From DASZMX01 sp035551475 (GTDB lineage: Bacteria; Verrucomicrobiota; Verrucomicrobiia; Limisphaerales; Palsa-1400), in contig DASZMX010000080.1 of NCBI GenBank assembly GCA_035551475.1, positions 1 through 64,000 of the forward strand: a DNA stretch of 64,000 bases. The letters are read 5' to 3'. A program made the translations under genes and the position numbers. The notes below the pieces were generated by a model. It worked only from the letters and a program-made list of their open reading frames with translations. It did not search any database and had not been told where the DNA came from. Positions within the stretch are counted from its first letter, which is position 1. Each line of letters begins with the position of its first letter. Of the stretch, positions 25,774-34,987 are shown one piece after another.

Positions 25774-26814
25774 ATGAATTTGAAACTGAGATTGGCCGCC
25801 TACGCCGTCCTGATCATGCTCGCCGCGTGGTTCGGCCATCGCTTTTACCGAAGCTATCAAGGAACCTCCGGCGGCGAAAAACCCGCCGCCCATGCCAGCC
25901 ACAAAAAGGCCACCAATGTCGTGGCCGCCGCGACCAACGTCCCGGCCCTCGACACCAATGCCGTCGCCACCGACACCAATGCGGCGTCCGTGGCCACCAA
26001 CACCGCTGACCAAGCCGCCGCCACGAACACCATGGCGCAAAGCGCTCCGCCAGACACCAATCAAGCCGCCACCGCGGCTGCGGCCGCGGCGGATCAGGAT
26101 CCCACCACCATGGCCCAAACGATTTCCGGCAAGGAACAGGGCACAACGATCATTAATCTCGCATTGTTCATCGTGTCGGTTTTGGGCTTGGGCTTGCTCG
26201 TGGCCCATGACATCACCGTGATGGTGGGCGCCAAGGCCGGCGATTATCTTTTCAGCAACGTGGGCGATGCCCAGCGCGATCCCGAGTACGAAAAAGCCGA
26301 GCAGGTTTGGGCCAACGGCAAACACCTGGAAGCCATTCAACTCTTGCGCGATTACTACAAGCGCAATCCCCGCCAGGTGCACGCGGCGCTGCGCATCGCC
26401 GAAATTTACGAGAAGGATTTGCGCAATTATCTCGCCGCCGCCCTCGAATACGAAGAAGTCCTCAAGCACAAGCTGCCGAGCGACCGCTGGGCGTGGGCCG
26501 CCATTCATCTCTGCAACCTTTACTCGCGCCTGGGCCAGCAGGACAAGACTCTCGCCCTGCTCCGCCGCATCGCCGAGGAGCATCCCAAATCCGCCGCCGC
26601 CAAAAAAGCTCGCCAGCGCCTGGGCCTGCCCGAACCGGAGGAAACCGAGCCGGTCGCAGCCGAACCGGCCGCTGAACCCGACCCCGAGGCGGAAGCAACG
26701 TTTGAAGTCACCGATGATAATCTGGCGTGGCCCACCGAGCCCGGCTCCGAGCCGGAACCGCCGGCGCAGGATCCCAAGTCCAATCTCCCGCCCGGCTTTC
26801 GCCCGAAAAAATAA
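25774..26814 (+). CDS. Membrane-anchored TPR protein with Thr/Asn-rich segment
   Basis: A 346-residue protein from the ATG at 25774. Residues 4-22 form a membrane segment or signal anchor. Residues 50-115 are low complexity with the repeating theme DTNA/ATN. A second membrane segment lies at about 126-146 (LALFIVSVLGLGLLVAHD). The rest has three or so TPR-like helix pairs (HLEAIQLLRDYYKRNP, YEKDLRNYLAAALEYEEV, and more) and a Pro/Glu-rich tail. A protein scaffold role in the envelope is likely but no specific function can be given. It is divergent from the ABC exporter and faces the broken LOG gene. Confidence 0.7.
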   Translation: MNLKLRLAAYAVLIMLAAWFGHRFYRSYQGTSGGEKPAAHASHKKATNVVAAATNVPALDTNAVATDTNAASVATNTADQAAATNTMAQSAPPDTNQAATAAAAAADQDPTTMAQTISGKEQGTTIINLALFIVSVLGLGLLVAHDITVMVGAKAGDYLFSNVGDAQRDPEYEKAEQVWANGKHLEAIQLLRDYYKRNPRQVHAALRIAEIYEKDLRNYLAAALEYEEVLKHKLPSDRWAWAAIHLCNLYSRLGQQDKTLALLRRIAEEHPKSAAAKKARQRLGLPEPEETEPVAAEPAAEPDPEAEATFEVTDDNLAWPTEPGSEPEPPAQDPKSNLPPGFRPKK

Positions 26815-26835
26815 TGTCTCGCTCCGCAGCGTCCG

Positions 26836-27380
26836 TCACAATCCCCATTTTTCCGTGTGGACGGGGCTGAACTGCGCCAATGCGTCCAGCAAACGATTCG
26901 GGTCCGCCTCGCTCACGACTGTTTTGCGATGCGCCCCCGCAATGAATCGCTCCGCCATCGCGTGATCCAAAAAAGCCAGGAATGAATCGTAGAATCCCGC
27001 CACATTCAGCAGCCCATGCGCTTTGCCGTGCAGGCCCAATTGCGTCCACGTCACCACTTCGCAAATTTCCTCCAGCGTGCCGAAGCCGCCCGGCAGGGCG
27101 ATAAAGGCGTCCGCCAAATCGATCATCATCGCTTTGCGTTCATGCATGGACGGCACGACATGCAATTCCGTCAGGCCATGATGCGCCACTTCACGATCCA
27201 CGAGCTTTTGTGGAATGACACCCGCCACCGATCCGCCCTTCGCCAGAACAGTGTCGGCGAGAATCCCCATCAATCCCCGGCTCGCGCCGCCAACACCTCT
27301 CCCAACGCCCGCGCCGCCTCCGCATAATCCGGCCGCGCCCCGACATTTGAACCGCAATAGACGCAAACTCGTTTCATCAT
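26836..27380 (-). pseudogene. LOG-family protein gene broken by a frameshift
   Basis: LOG proteins (TIGR00730) are nucleoside 5'-monophosphate phosphoribohydrolases. The N-terminal part MKRVCVYCGSNVGARPDY reads from 27377 or 27380 but stops soon after AARAGD. In another frame GGASRGLMGILADTVLAKGG continues through the catalytic PGGFGTLEEICEVVTW motif to the stop at 26836. The expected GIGLVY segment between the two parts is missing. The break lies at GGCGGCGCG (27283-27291 on the minus strand), where the two parts would each have had one copy of this 9-mer; a 28-base deletion between them explains both the missing residues and the frame change. The gene is therefore probably inactive, unless the assembly is wrong. 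Confidence 0.8.
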
Positions 27381-27504
27381 GATGGCTCTGCGCTCTCGCG
27401 CCACCTTGCCTTCACGGCGCCAAAAGTCACGCTGATACCTTCGCGCCCGCCCGTAGAATCTTCCGCACGTCCCGTCTCGACAATTCCCCGGCGGCGTCCT
27501 TAGC

Positions 27505-29166
27505 ATGCGCACATCTATGAGATGGATTGCTTGCATCATGGTTTGCAGTTTGCTGACTGGCGCCGCGCTGGCTGCCGGGCCCGACGACCAATTTGTTGAC
27601 ATCTACAACCAGATTCTGCAAGGCCAGAGCATGGAGGCCGCCGGCCAGACCACGGGCGCCGCGGAGCATTACCGCGATTCGCTGGCGAGCCTGCGCCAGT
27701 TGCAGACGGATCATCCCTCCTGGAATCCGCAGGTCGTCAAATTTCGCGTCGAGTTTCTCGAGGGAAAAATGGCCGAGCTGGGAAAATATCTGCCGGCGAC
27801 GGCCCCGGTCGCGGCCCCTGCTCCCGCCGCGCCCGCTCCCGCGGATCCCACCGCCAGTTTGCGCGCGCAGGTGGACGCCTTGAACGCCTCCAACGCGCAA
27901 CTCCAGCAGAAACTTAAAGAGGCCCTTTCCGTGCAGCCCGCCTCCGCCAACCCTGAGGAACTGGCGAAGGCCCAGGCGCGCATCGACGATTTGCAAAAGG
28001 AAAATGATTTGTTGAAAGTCACGCTGCAGCAAAAGAAGCCCGCCACGCCCGCCCCGGCCGCTCCTTCCACTGCGCCCAGCGAGGTGCTGAAGTTGACCGA
28101 TCAGTTGACTGCCGCCACCAACCGCCTTGCTGAGCTGGCCGCCTCGGACGCCGCCCTCGAGCAGAAGCTGGCCGACGCCAACAGTCAAATCAATACGATG
28201 AAAGCGGCGCCCGCCCCCGCGCCGCGCACCGAGGAAATGCAAAAACTCGTGGAGGAGCGCGACCATTTGAAAAGCACGCTGGAGCAGCGCACCCGCGATC
28301 TCGCCGACGCCGAAGCGCATAGCTCCCAGTTGAAAGACCAGGCCGCACAAGTCCAGGCTTCCACTGCGGCCCAGGATGAAAGCAGCCGACTTGGCCAGGA
28401 AGTGGAGCGTCTCCGCGCCCGCTTGGCCGTCGCCGAAGCGACGCCCGTTCCCTACACCGCCGAAGAATTGGCCATTATGAAACAAGCGCCCGCCACGCCG
28501 CCGGCCCAAGCCGCGCCGCCGGTCGCCGTAACGACGCCGCCTGCTTCCGCCAAAGCAGCAACGCCCGCCAAGCCCGGCGTCGCGCATACGCTGAAGGATT
28601 TGCCGCCGGGCGCCGGCGCGTTGATGGCGGACGCTTCCCGCGCCGCGATGGAGCGCGATTTCAAAGGCGCCGAGGAAAAGTATAACGAGATTTTAAGCCA
28701 GGACGAAAACAACGTCTATGTGCTCGCGCATCTGGCCAGCGCGCAATTCGAGGCAAATGACCTCGCGGGCTGCGAGAAATCGGTCACCCACGCGCTGGCG
28801 TTGGACCGCGATGATCCGGCCAGTTTGTATCTCCTCGGCATTCTGCGTTATCGCCAGGAAAAGCTGGACGAGGCGCTCGACGCCTTGAGCCGCTCCGCCT
28901 TGGCCAATCCCACCAATGCCGGCACCCAAAACTATCTCGGCTGCGTCCTCGCAGACAAAGGCCAGCGGCCCGCCGCGGAAACGGCGTTCCGCAAAGCCTT
29001 GCAAGTGGATCCCGAATACGCGGACGCCCATTTCAATCTCGCCTTTGTTTACGCCACGGAAAAACCGCCGTCGCTCGAACTGGCGCGCTGGCACTACAAA
29101 CGGGCGACTGACTTGCACCACCCGAAAAGCGAGGAATTGGAAAAGCTTCTCAACGCTGGAAAATGA
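27505..29166 (+). CDS. Secreted coiled-coil/TPR protein
   Basis: A 553-residue protein with a Sec signal peptide (MRWIACIMVCSLLTGAALA|A, if started at the second Met). Residues about 25-95 are helical, followed by Ala/Pro linkers and long coiled-coil segments (about 125-320, e.g. ARIDDLQKENDLLKVTLQQK), a Pro/Ala-rich stretch, and about four TPR units from residue 370 (FKGAEEKYNEILSQDENN, AETAFRKALQVDPEYADAH). Probably a periplasmic assembly or scaffold protein. yjbQ starts 9 bases after its stop, so the two may be co-transcribed. Confidence 0.75.
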   Translation: MRTSMRWIACIMVCSLLTGAALAAGPDDQFVDIYNQILQGQSMEAAGQTTGAAEHYRDSLASLRQLQTDHPSWNPQVVKFRVEFLEGKMAELGKYLPATAPVAAPAPAAPAPADPTASLRAQVDALNASNAQLQQKLKEALSVQPASANPEELAKAQARIDDLQKENDLLKVTLQQKKPATPAPAAPSTAPSEVLKLTDQLTAATNRLAELAASDAALEQKLADANSQINTMKAAPAPAPRTEEMQKLVEERDHLKSTLEQRTRDLADAEAHSSQLKDQAAQVQASTAAQDESSRLGQEVERLRARLAVAEATPVPYTAEELAIMKQAPATPPAQAAPPVAVTTPPASAKAATPAKPGVAHTLKDLPPGAGALMADASRAAMERDFKGAEEKYNEILSQDENNVYVLAHLASAQFEANDLAGCEKSVTHALALDRDDPASLYLLGILRYRQEKLDEALDALSRSALANPTNAGTQNYLGCVLADKGQRPAAETAFRKALQVDPEYADAHFNLAFVYATEKPPSLELARWHYKRATDLHHPKSEELEKLLNAGK

Positions 29167-29175
29167 CCTGCCGCC

Positions 29176-29595
29176 GTGCGCCAGGCTGTCCATCATATTT
29201 CCATCTCCACGCGCGGACGCGGTTTTTACGAATTCACCGCTGAGGTCGCCCGCTGCCTGCGCGCCGACCCCATCACGACCGGACTTGCCACGCTGTTCGT
29301 GCAGCATACTTCGGCCTCGCTCGTGATTCAGGAAAACGCGGACCCGGAAGTGCGGCGCGACTTCGAGCGCTTTTTCGCCCGCTTGGTTCCTGATGGCGAT
29401 CCGCTGTTTCGCCACACCGCCGAAGGCGCCGACGATATGCCCGCCCACATTCGGTCGGCGCTGACGGCGACGCAGTTGAGCATCCCCATTGCGCAGGGCA
29501 AACTCACGCTGGGCACATGGCAAGGCATCTACCTCTGGGAGCATCGCACCGTGCCCCATCAGCGCCGCGTGGTGGCGCATTTTCTCGGCGAATAG
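29176..29595 (+). CDS. yjbQ: YjbQ family (UPF0047) protein
   Basis: A 139-residue cytoplasmic protein starting with GTG. It has the full family pattern: LFVQHTSASLVIQENADPEVR, FRHTAEGADDMPAHIRSAL and LTLGTWQGIYLWEHR. The conserved His, Asp and Glu are thought to bind a metal. A weak thiamine phosphate synthase activity has been reported for the E. coli member, but the true role is open. It lies between two genes for secreted proteins with which no functional link is known. Confidence 0.92.
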   Translation: MRQAVHHISISTRGRGFYEFTAEVARCLRADPITTGLATLFVQHTSASLVIQENADPEVRRDFERFFARLVPDGDPLFRHTAEGADDMPAHIRSALTATQLSIPIAQGKLTLGTWQGIYLWEHRTVPHQRRVVAHFLGE

Positions 29596-29634
29596 GACTG
29601 GCGGACGCGCGCCCCCGGTGGCATTTTGCCGCGT

Positions 29635-31965
29635 ATGCTGAATGACTTTCTGCGCGGATCTTCCTGGAAATGCGCGCTGATTTGCCTGGCGCTCGCGAGC
29701 GCCGCGCGCGGGGCGGATAAGCCGGTTTTTGGCTTTCACGGCCCGGAAATCTTCCCCATCGACAACTCGATTTCCCTTCTCCATGTGGCCGATCTGGACG
29801 GCGACGGCCTGAACGACATCGTCGTTGTCAACAACGCCCGCTCCAAAATTAACCTGCTTTACAATCGCACCGGCAAAACCAACGTCATCGAAACCCGCGG
29901 CCAAAAACGCGAATTGAACGAACTGCCGCCGGACGCCCGTTTCCGCATTGATTCCATTTCCTCCGAAAAACGCATCAGCTCGCTCGTGGTGGCCGACCTC
30001 AATGGCGACGGCCGGCCTGACCTGGCGTATTACGGCGATCCCAAGGAATTGGTCGTGCAATACAATCTCGGCACGAATGGCTGGAGCGCCCCCAAACGCT
30101 GGCCAATCGATGACGGCCAGACCACCGCCAACGCTCTCGCCGTGGGCGACCTCAACGGCGACAAACGGCCCGACCTGATTTTGCTGGGCGAAAACAATAT
30201 CTATTATCTCGCCCAAAACGCCGACCACACCCTCGCCGAACCGCAAAAGATTCCCTTCTCCGGCGTCGTGCGCGCCGTGCAGGCCATCGATATTGACGGC
30301 GATGGCCGGGACGATTTGTTGCTGATCAATTGGGACAGCGCGAACCCGTTTCGGTTTCGCCTGCAAAATGCCGACGGCCAATTGGGGCCGGAAAATTATT
30401 TTCAATTGCCCCCGATCCGCTCCTACATAGCGGACGATCTCGACGGCGACCACAAAACTGAAATTATTACGATCGCGCAAAATTCCGGGCGCGCCCAAAT
30501 TTCATCGTTCTCCAAAAAACCGGCCGAAACGATTTCCGGCGCTGTCAAGCAAGGCCAGTTCAGCGTCCTGCCGATGAACCGCAATTCCTCCGGCGCGCGC
30601 CGCGGCGAATTGTGGGCGGATTTGAATGGCGACGGTTTGCCCGATCTGCTCGTGGCTGAGCCGGACAGCGGCCAAATGACCCTTTATTTGCAAAAGCCCG
30701 ACGGCACGCTGGGCGCGGCCAAAACGTTCGCCACGCTCACCGGCATTTCGGAGCTGGCGGCGGCGGATTGGAACAATGACGGCCACGTGGATATTTTCGT
30801 GTTGAGCGGCTCGGATGCCGAACGCCAGGTCGGAGTCACGCGCCTAGACACCAACGGCAGCATCGCCTTTCCCACCATTTTGCCCATCGACGGCACGCCG
30901 AAAACGATGGCCGTGGGCCCGTTGCGGCCCGGCGCCAAGCCCACGCTCGCAGTGATTGTGGAGCAGGACACCAATCGTTCGCTGGTGACCATTGGCGCCG
31001 ATCGCAAAATGACGAACCAAAAGCTTAGCGGCGGCCTTTCCTGGTCGATTGGCTCGATGAAAATGCACGACCTGAATCAGGATGGCTTGATGGATTTGGT
31101 GGTCGTCGTGCCCGGCGACAAATTCAAGGCCCTCATTCAACACGAGGGCAAAACCAACCTCTTCGAGGAGCAGGACATCATGCCTCCCGGCGGCAGCGCC
31201 GCGGAACCTTGGGTGGGCGCGGCCGACATCGACGCCGACGGCAAACCCGAGCTATTGCTGGCGGAAAAGAATTTCGTGCGCGCAGTGGTATTGACCAATG
31301 AAACAGACCGCGCCACCAACGGCAAATCGCTCTGGTCGTTCCATGTGAAGGAGCAGATCAACGGCGCGTCCAGCGATTCGCACATCATCGGCGCCACTTC
31401 CCTGCGCAACGGGACCAACGCAGCCGCCTCCATTGTTCTGCTTGACTCAGGCCGCAAGGCGCTCACCGTGTGCGAACGCGACACCGCAGGCGTCTGGCAG
31501 GTCGTGCGCAATGTCACTTTGCCCTTCAGCGATTTTACCTCGGCCCAGGCCATTCGGCTTGGCTCCTCCAATCAAAACTGCGTGGCCTTGATGGGAGCCA
31601 ATGCCATCGGCACCCAGGCGCTGACCGGCGACGTTTGGGAGTTGGGAGAATTGGACAGCTACGAAACGCCCATTCGCGACGGCCATTTGAGCGATTTGGT
31701 GGTCGGGGATTTAAACCACGATGGGCGCAAGGATTTGGTCTTTTTCGAAACGGCCAAAAATTACCTCGATCTCGTGACCTTCGAGCCGCCGCATCAATTG
31801 GTTCCGGCCACGCGCTGGCAGGTGTTCGAAGAGCGCACCTTCCGCTCGCGCCGCAACGATTCGCTGGAGCCGCGCGAAGCCGCCGTGGCCGACGTCACGG
31901 GCGATGGCAAGAACGATCTCATCGTGCTCGTGCACGACCGCCTTCTTTTGTATCCGCAGGAGTAA
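29635..31965 (+). CDS. Secreted FG-GAP/VCBS repeat protein
   Basis: A 776-residue protein from the ATG at 29635 with a signal peptide ending near ASAARGA. It is built of repeated blades carrying an Asp-rich calcium loop. I count eleven: DLDGDGLND, DLNGDGRPD, DLNGDKRPD, DIDGDGRDD, DLDGDHKTE, DLNGDGLPD, DWNNDGHVD, DLNQDGLMD, DIDADGKPE, DLNHDGRKD and DVTGDGKND. These form an integrin-like beta-propeller, possibly one seven-bladed unit plus a partial second one. Such proteins are plentiful in PVC bacteria; ligands are unknown. It runs toward the convergent DUF3352-like gene with a 4-base gap. Confidence 0.88.
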   Translation: MLNDFLRGSSWKCALICLALASAARGADKPVFGFHGPEIFPIDNSISLLHVADLDGDGLNDIVVVNNARSKINLLYNRTGKTNVIETRGQKRELNELPPDARFRIDSISSEKRISSLVVADLNGDGRPDLAYYGDPKELVVQYNLGTNGWSAPKRWPIDDGQTTANALAVGDLNGDKRPDLILLGENNIYYLAQNADHTLAEPQKIPFSGVVRAVQAIDIDGDGRDDLLLINWDSANPFRFRLQNADGQLGPENYFQLPPIRSYIADDLDGDHKTEIITIAQNSGRAQISSFSKKPAETISGAVKQGQFSVLPMNRNSSGARRGELWADLNGDGLPDLLVAEPDSGQMTLYLQKPDGTLGAAKTFATLTGISELAAADWNNDGHVDIFVLSGSDAERQVGVTRLDTNGSIAFPTILPIDGTPKTMAVGPLRPGAKPTLAVIVEQDTNRSLVTIGADRKMTNQKLSGGLSWSIGSMKMHDLNQDGLMDLVVVVPGDKFKALIQHEGKTNLFEEQDIMPPGGSAAEPWVGAADIDADGKPELLLAEKNFVRAVVLTNETDRATNGKSLWSFHVKEQINGASSDSHIIGATSLRNGTNAAASIVLLDSGRKALTVCERDTAGVWQVVRNVTLPFSDFTSAQAIRLGSSNQNCVALMGANAIGTQALTGDVWELGELDSYETPIRDGHLSDLVVGDLNHDGRKDLVFFETAKNYLDLVTFEPPHQLVPATRWQVFEERTFRSRRNDSLEPREAAVADVTGDGKNDLIVLVHDRLLLYPQE

Positions 31966-31969
31966 GCGC

Positions 31970-33856
31970 TTATTTCGTCCGGGGCGGCGTGGGCGAGAAG
32001 AACGTCCAGGAAAGCCCCTCAGGCGTGAAGTGGATCGCCTGCACGGTAAAGTAGAAATATTTGGACACCGCCTCAAACGGCGGCAGCAGCGTGAAATCCG
32101 TCCACTCCTTCATTTTCGCCATTTGGTCGGCCGGGTTCGGGCCGCCCGGCACCGACGGTGTTCCCATCACGTCGCTGAAGTTCAAACTCTCAGCGTGCAG
32201 CAAAGTGAACGCTTTTTTCAAAGTGTCCGCGTAATTGTCATACTCAAAAAATCCGAGCGCCGTCCCGCCCACCTTTTGCGCGGCGTCCGACAGGCCGGGC
32301 GTGTCGCTCAAAGGTTTGCCGGAGCCATCGTTGCTGCGCAGAAATTCCTCGACCATGTCGTTTTGCGCGGAGAAGGCGACGTAGCCGCCGCTCGCGGCGA
32401 AGCTCATGGGAGTGACCGCTCCCTTGGCGCCCGGCAGCGAAAGGGAATAAATTTTGCGCCCGAGGAATTCCTGTTCCTTCACCCCGCCCGTGGCCTGCGC
32501 CAGCACGCCGACGGCCACCTTGATCGCCGCGGCCAGAGCGTCCGGATTCGGCGAGCCAATCAGCGCCACCGACGGCGCATTTTTAAAATCCGCCAGCGTG
32601 TCGCCGCGCGGCGCCTTGCCGTAGGTGATCACGTCGTTGCCCAGGTTGCTGAGCAATTCAGCCTTCAAATCGTATTTGTCGTCCTTGTCTTTCCCGGCGG
32701 AGGAAAAAATGAAATTCATCACCCCGGCGGCGTTGGGATTTATGTCCGTCAGCATTTTCTCCAGCGTCTCCCACGTCGTGCGGAGATTGGCGCGCCAGCG
32801 CCAGAATTTCACGGCGTCGGCCGGGACGAACGCGGGCGGCGCCGCATCCTTGGCGTCGGTGGCAAAGGCCTTGATCAAGCCCCGGCGATTTCCCTCGGGC
32901 ACGGAGACGAACAATTGCCCGGTCATGCCCTCCGGCCCGCTGCGATAGGTCAGCGAGGCCGAGGTGATGTCGGACAGGCCGCTGGCGGATAGAATCGTCG
33001 GCAAACTCATGCTGCCGGGGGCCGCCAAATCGTTATAGTTGTCAGATTTCGTGAAGAGATCCATCGCGGCCTTGGCATTGATCCACGCGTACATCGGGGC
33101 TGACTTCAGGCGCGCGTTGAAATCCGTTTGAAAAGCCGGCTGCTCCTCCAACGGCGGCGCCATGCCGCCGTTCAAGCGGCCCAGGATTTTTTCAATTGCC
33201 TTGGCCGAATTGCCGGCGATGAACAAGGAATCCACCTGGCCAAAAACCACCTCGAACTTTTTCGGCGTCGTTTTGACGGCGCCATCCACCGGTTGATCTG
33301 TGTCCGTGGCATCCCCGGTTTTCGTTTTGGCGGCGTCCGGCGCCTCGGGCTCAATTGTAAAAGTCGTGAATTCGTACTCGCGAATCTTGTCCACCTTCAT
33401 GGATTTGCCGGCGTCCGCCCATTTTTTCCGCACACCCGACAGCGTCTTTTTTAACTGGTCGGCATGGTCTTTGGCGTCGATCAGCCAGACTTGCGCCACA
33501 TGCGCATCGGGCTTGTCTCCTTGCTCGGTGGGCACCGCCGCGAGCGTCGCCTGGCCGCGCGCGAGACTGACGAGATCGTCCAGTTTCAGGCCCAGATTTT
33601 TTTCCAGGATGGGCGCCGAGTCGGTGTTAAATTTTCCCATGAATTTGTCGTGAAACGGCTTCATGGCTGGATCACGCCAAAACTGGCCCATCGTGGAATT
33701 CGTCAACAATTCCAATAACCTGGGCGCATCCGGCGCCGTCACCACAAACAGCGTGTCTTTGGGCAGCGCTTTTTCCGGCGGCAAAACGGCTGCCGCCGCG
33801 GCGCCGGCGAGGGCGAGCGACAAAACCAGCGAGAACAGGGGGAATCGATTCTTCAT
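31970..33856 (-). CDS. Secreted protein, DUF3352-like, function unknown
   Basis: From the ATG at 33856 it has 628 residues and a clear signal peptide (FPLFSLVLSLALAGAAAA). No catalytic motif is recognised. The opening LPPEKALPKDTLFVVTAPD and repeated themes of the type LPxDT and segments such as PSVALIGSPNPDALAAAIK recall the DUF3352 family of periplasmic proteins, but the match is by eye only. The frame is open 17 codons upstream, which would overlap the protease gene that precedes it. The two genes run in the same direction with a 10-base gap, so they are likely one operon. Confidence 0.6.
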   Translation of the reverse strand: MKNRFPLFSLVLSLALAGAAAAAVLPPEKALPKDTLFVVTAPDAPRLLELLTNSTMGQFWRDPAMKPFHDKFMGKFNTDSAPILEKNLGLKLDDLVSLARGQATLAAVPTEQGDKPDAHVAQVWLIDAKDHADQLKKTLSGVRKKWADAGKSMKVDKIREYEFTTFTIEPEAPDAAKTKTGDATDTDQPVDGAVKTTPKKFEVVFGQVDSLFIAGNSAKAIEKILGRLNGGMAPPLEEQPAFQTDFNARLKSAPMYAWINAKAAMDLFTKSDNYNDLAAPGSMSLPTILSASGLSDITSASLTYRSGPEGMTGQLFVSVPEGNRRGLIKAFATDAKDAAPPAFVPADAVKFWRWRANLRTTWETLEKMLTDINPNAAGVMNFIFSSAGKDKDDKYDLKAELLSNLGNDVITYGKAPRGDTLADFKNAPSVALIGSPNPDALAAAIKVAVGVLAQATGGVKEQEFLGRKIYSLSLPGAKGAVTPMSFAASGGYVAFSAQNDMVEEFLRSNDGSGKPLSDTPGLSDAAQKVGGTALGFFEYDNYADTLKKAFTLLHAESLNFSDVMGTPSVPGGPNPADQMAKMKEWTDFTLLPPFEAVSKYFYFTVQAIHFTPEGLSWTFFSPTPPRTK

Positions 33857-33866
33857 AGGATGGAAC

Positions 33867-34832
33867 TTATTCGGCGGCGACTTTGCGGGTGCGGCTCGGC
33901 GGCTCAAGATAACGGTAAGGATTGCTGGGATTGTCGTTGTCGTAGGCGAAGGAATCGCGATGGTTCAGAACGTATTTGACAAGCTCCACCGGAATGGCAA
34001 AGCCCAGCCCCTCGCCGACTGTGATCTTCATATTGGTCACGCCGACGACTTCGCCGCGCATGTTGAAAAGCGGCCCGCCGCTGTTGCCGGGGTTGATTTG
34101 CGCCGTCGTTTGCAAATAGAGCTCGCCCTCAAATTCACGGGTCTTGGTGCTGATGATGCCTTGCGTCACGGTGCGCTCCAGGCCGAGCGGGCTGCCAATG
34201 GCAAACACCGGTTCGCCCACCGCCAGGCTGTCGGAATCGCCCAAAATCACATGCGCGAATTTCGGCGCGGACCGATCCTCCACGCGGAGCAGCGCCAAAT
34301 CGCGAAACTTGTTCAGGGCCACGATGCGCACCTGCTTGTAAACTTTGCGCTCGATCTGTCCGCCGCGCTCCTCGAACACCTCCACGGAAAGCTGCGTCTC
34401 GCCTTCTGTCACATGAAAGTTGGTCACCAGGTATCCATCCTCATTGATGAAAAATCCGGAGCCCAACCCCGCCGGCGTCCGCACCTGCACCACGGCCGCG
34501 CCCAATTCATGCACCAATTCCCGCACGGAACGTTCCCGCAAAGGAGCCGTCGCCACCGAATAAAATCCGTCCCCTTCCGCCATTTTCGCCGCCACCGGAG
34601 CGGCCGGGGCCTCCACCGCCACGCTCGGCGCCGGCTCACTGGCCGTCCCCTGCTCCACCTTCAAGACCTGGCTCTTCGGCACCGCCAGGACGGTGTAACC
34701 CACATCAATAAAAATCTGGTCCTTCTTGACCTCAAGAACCCGGCCGGATATGGACGCTTTGTCTTTCAGCCGCAACGTCTCGCCCGACACCGCCAGCGCC
34801 GCCAGCAAATAACACAGGCACGATTTTAGCAT
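33867..34832 (-). CDS. Trypsin-like serine protease (HtrA/DegP-like, no PDZ)
   Basis: A 321-residue exported protease. A signal peptide (MLKSCLCYLLAALAVSG) is followed by an SH3-like or beta-rich segment (20-60), a Pro/Ala linker, and the protease domain (about 104-300) with the catalytic triad His140 (TNFHV), Asp178 (RDLALL) and Ser251 (NPGNSGGP). No PDZ domain follows; the protein ends with a short polar tail. The lack of PDZ sets it apart from standard DegP. It is likely periplasmic and may be co-expressed with the DUF3352-like gene downstream. Upstream is a large inverted repeat, then ilvD. Confidence 0.85.
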   Translation of the reverse strand: MLKSCLCYLLAALAVSGETLRLKDKASISGRVLEVKKDQIFIDVGYTVLAVPKSQVLKVEQGTASEPAPSVAVEAPAAPVAAKMAEGDGFYSVATAPLRERSVRELVHELGAAVVQVRTPAGLGSGFFINEDGYLVTNFHVTEGETQLSVEVFEERGGQIERKVYKQVRIVALNKFRDLALLRVEDRSAPKFAHVILGDSDSLAVGEPVFAIGSPLGLERTVTQGIISTKTREFEGELYLQTTAQINPGNSGGPLFNMRGEVVGVTNMKITVGEGLGFAIPVELVKYVLNHRDSFAYDNDNPSNPYRYLEPPSRTRKVAAE

Positions 34833-34898
34833 GGCTCACACTCTAGCCCTTCACCCAAAATAGACAAGCCCGCGCCGCACCTCCGGCATAAACCAAAG

Positions 34899-34968
34899 AA
34901 TCTGGAACTCAGAAAATCAGGAATCCATCCGGCCCCTTCCCCCTTCCTGAGTTTCTGATTTCCAGATT
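34899..34968. repeat. Long inverted repeat between ilvD and the protease gene
   Basis: Two 25-bp arms (34899-34923 and 34944-34968) are inverted copies with only two mismatched positions, around a 20-base C-rich loop. Each arm is itself made of related 8-mers of the type CTCAGAAA and ATCAGGAA. It begins 20 bases after the ilvD stop (minus strand) and could fold into a long stem that ends ilvD transcripts; a T run after it is not evident. It may also be a dispersed intergenic repeat of the genome. Confidence 0.75.
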
Positions 34969-34987
34969 TTCCCATTCGGCGGCGCGC

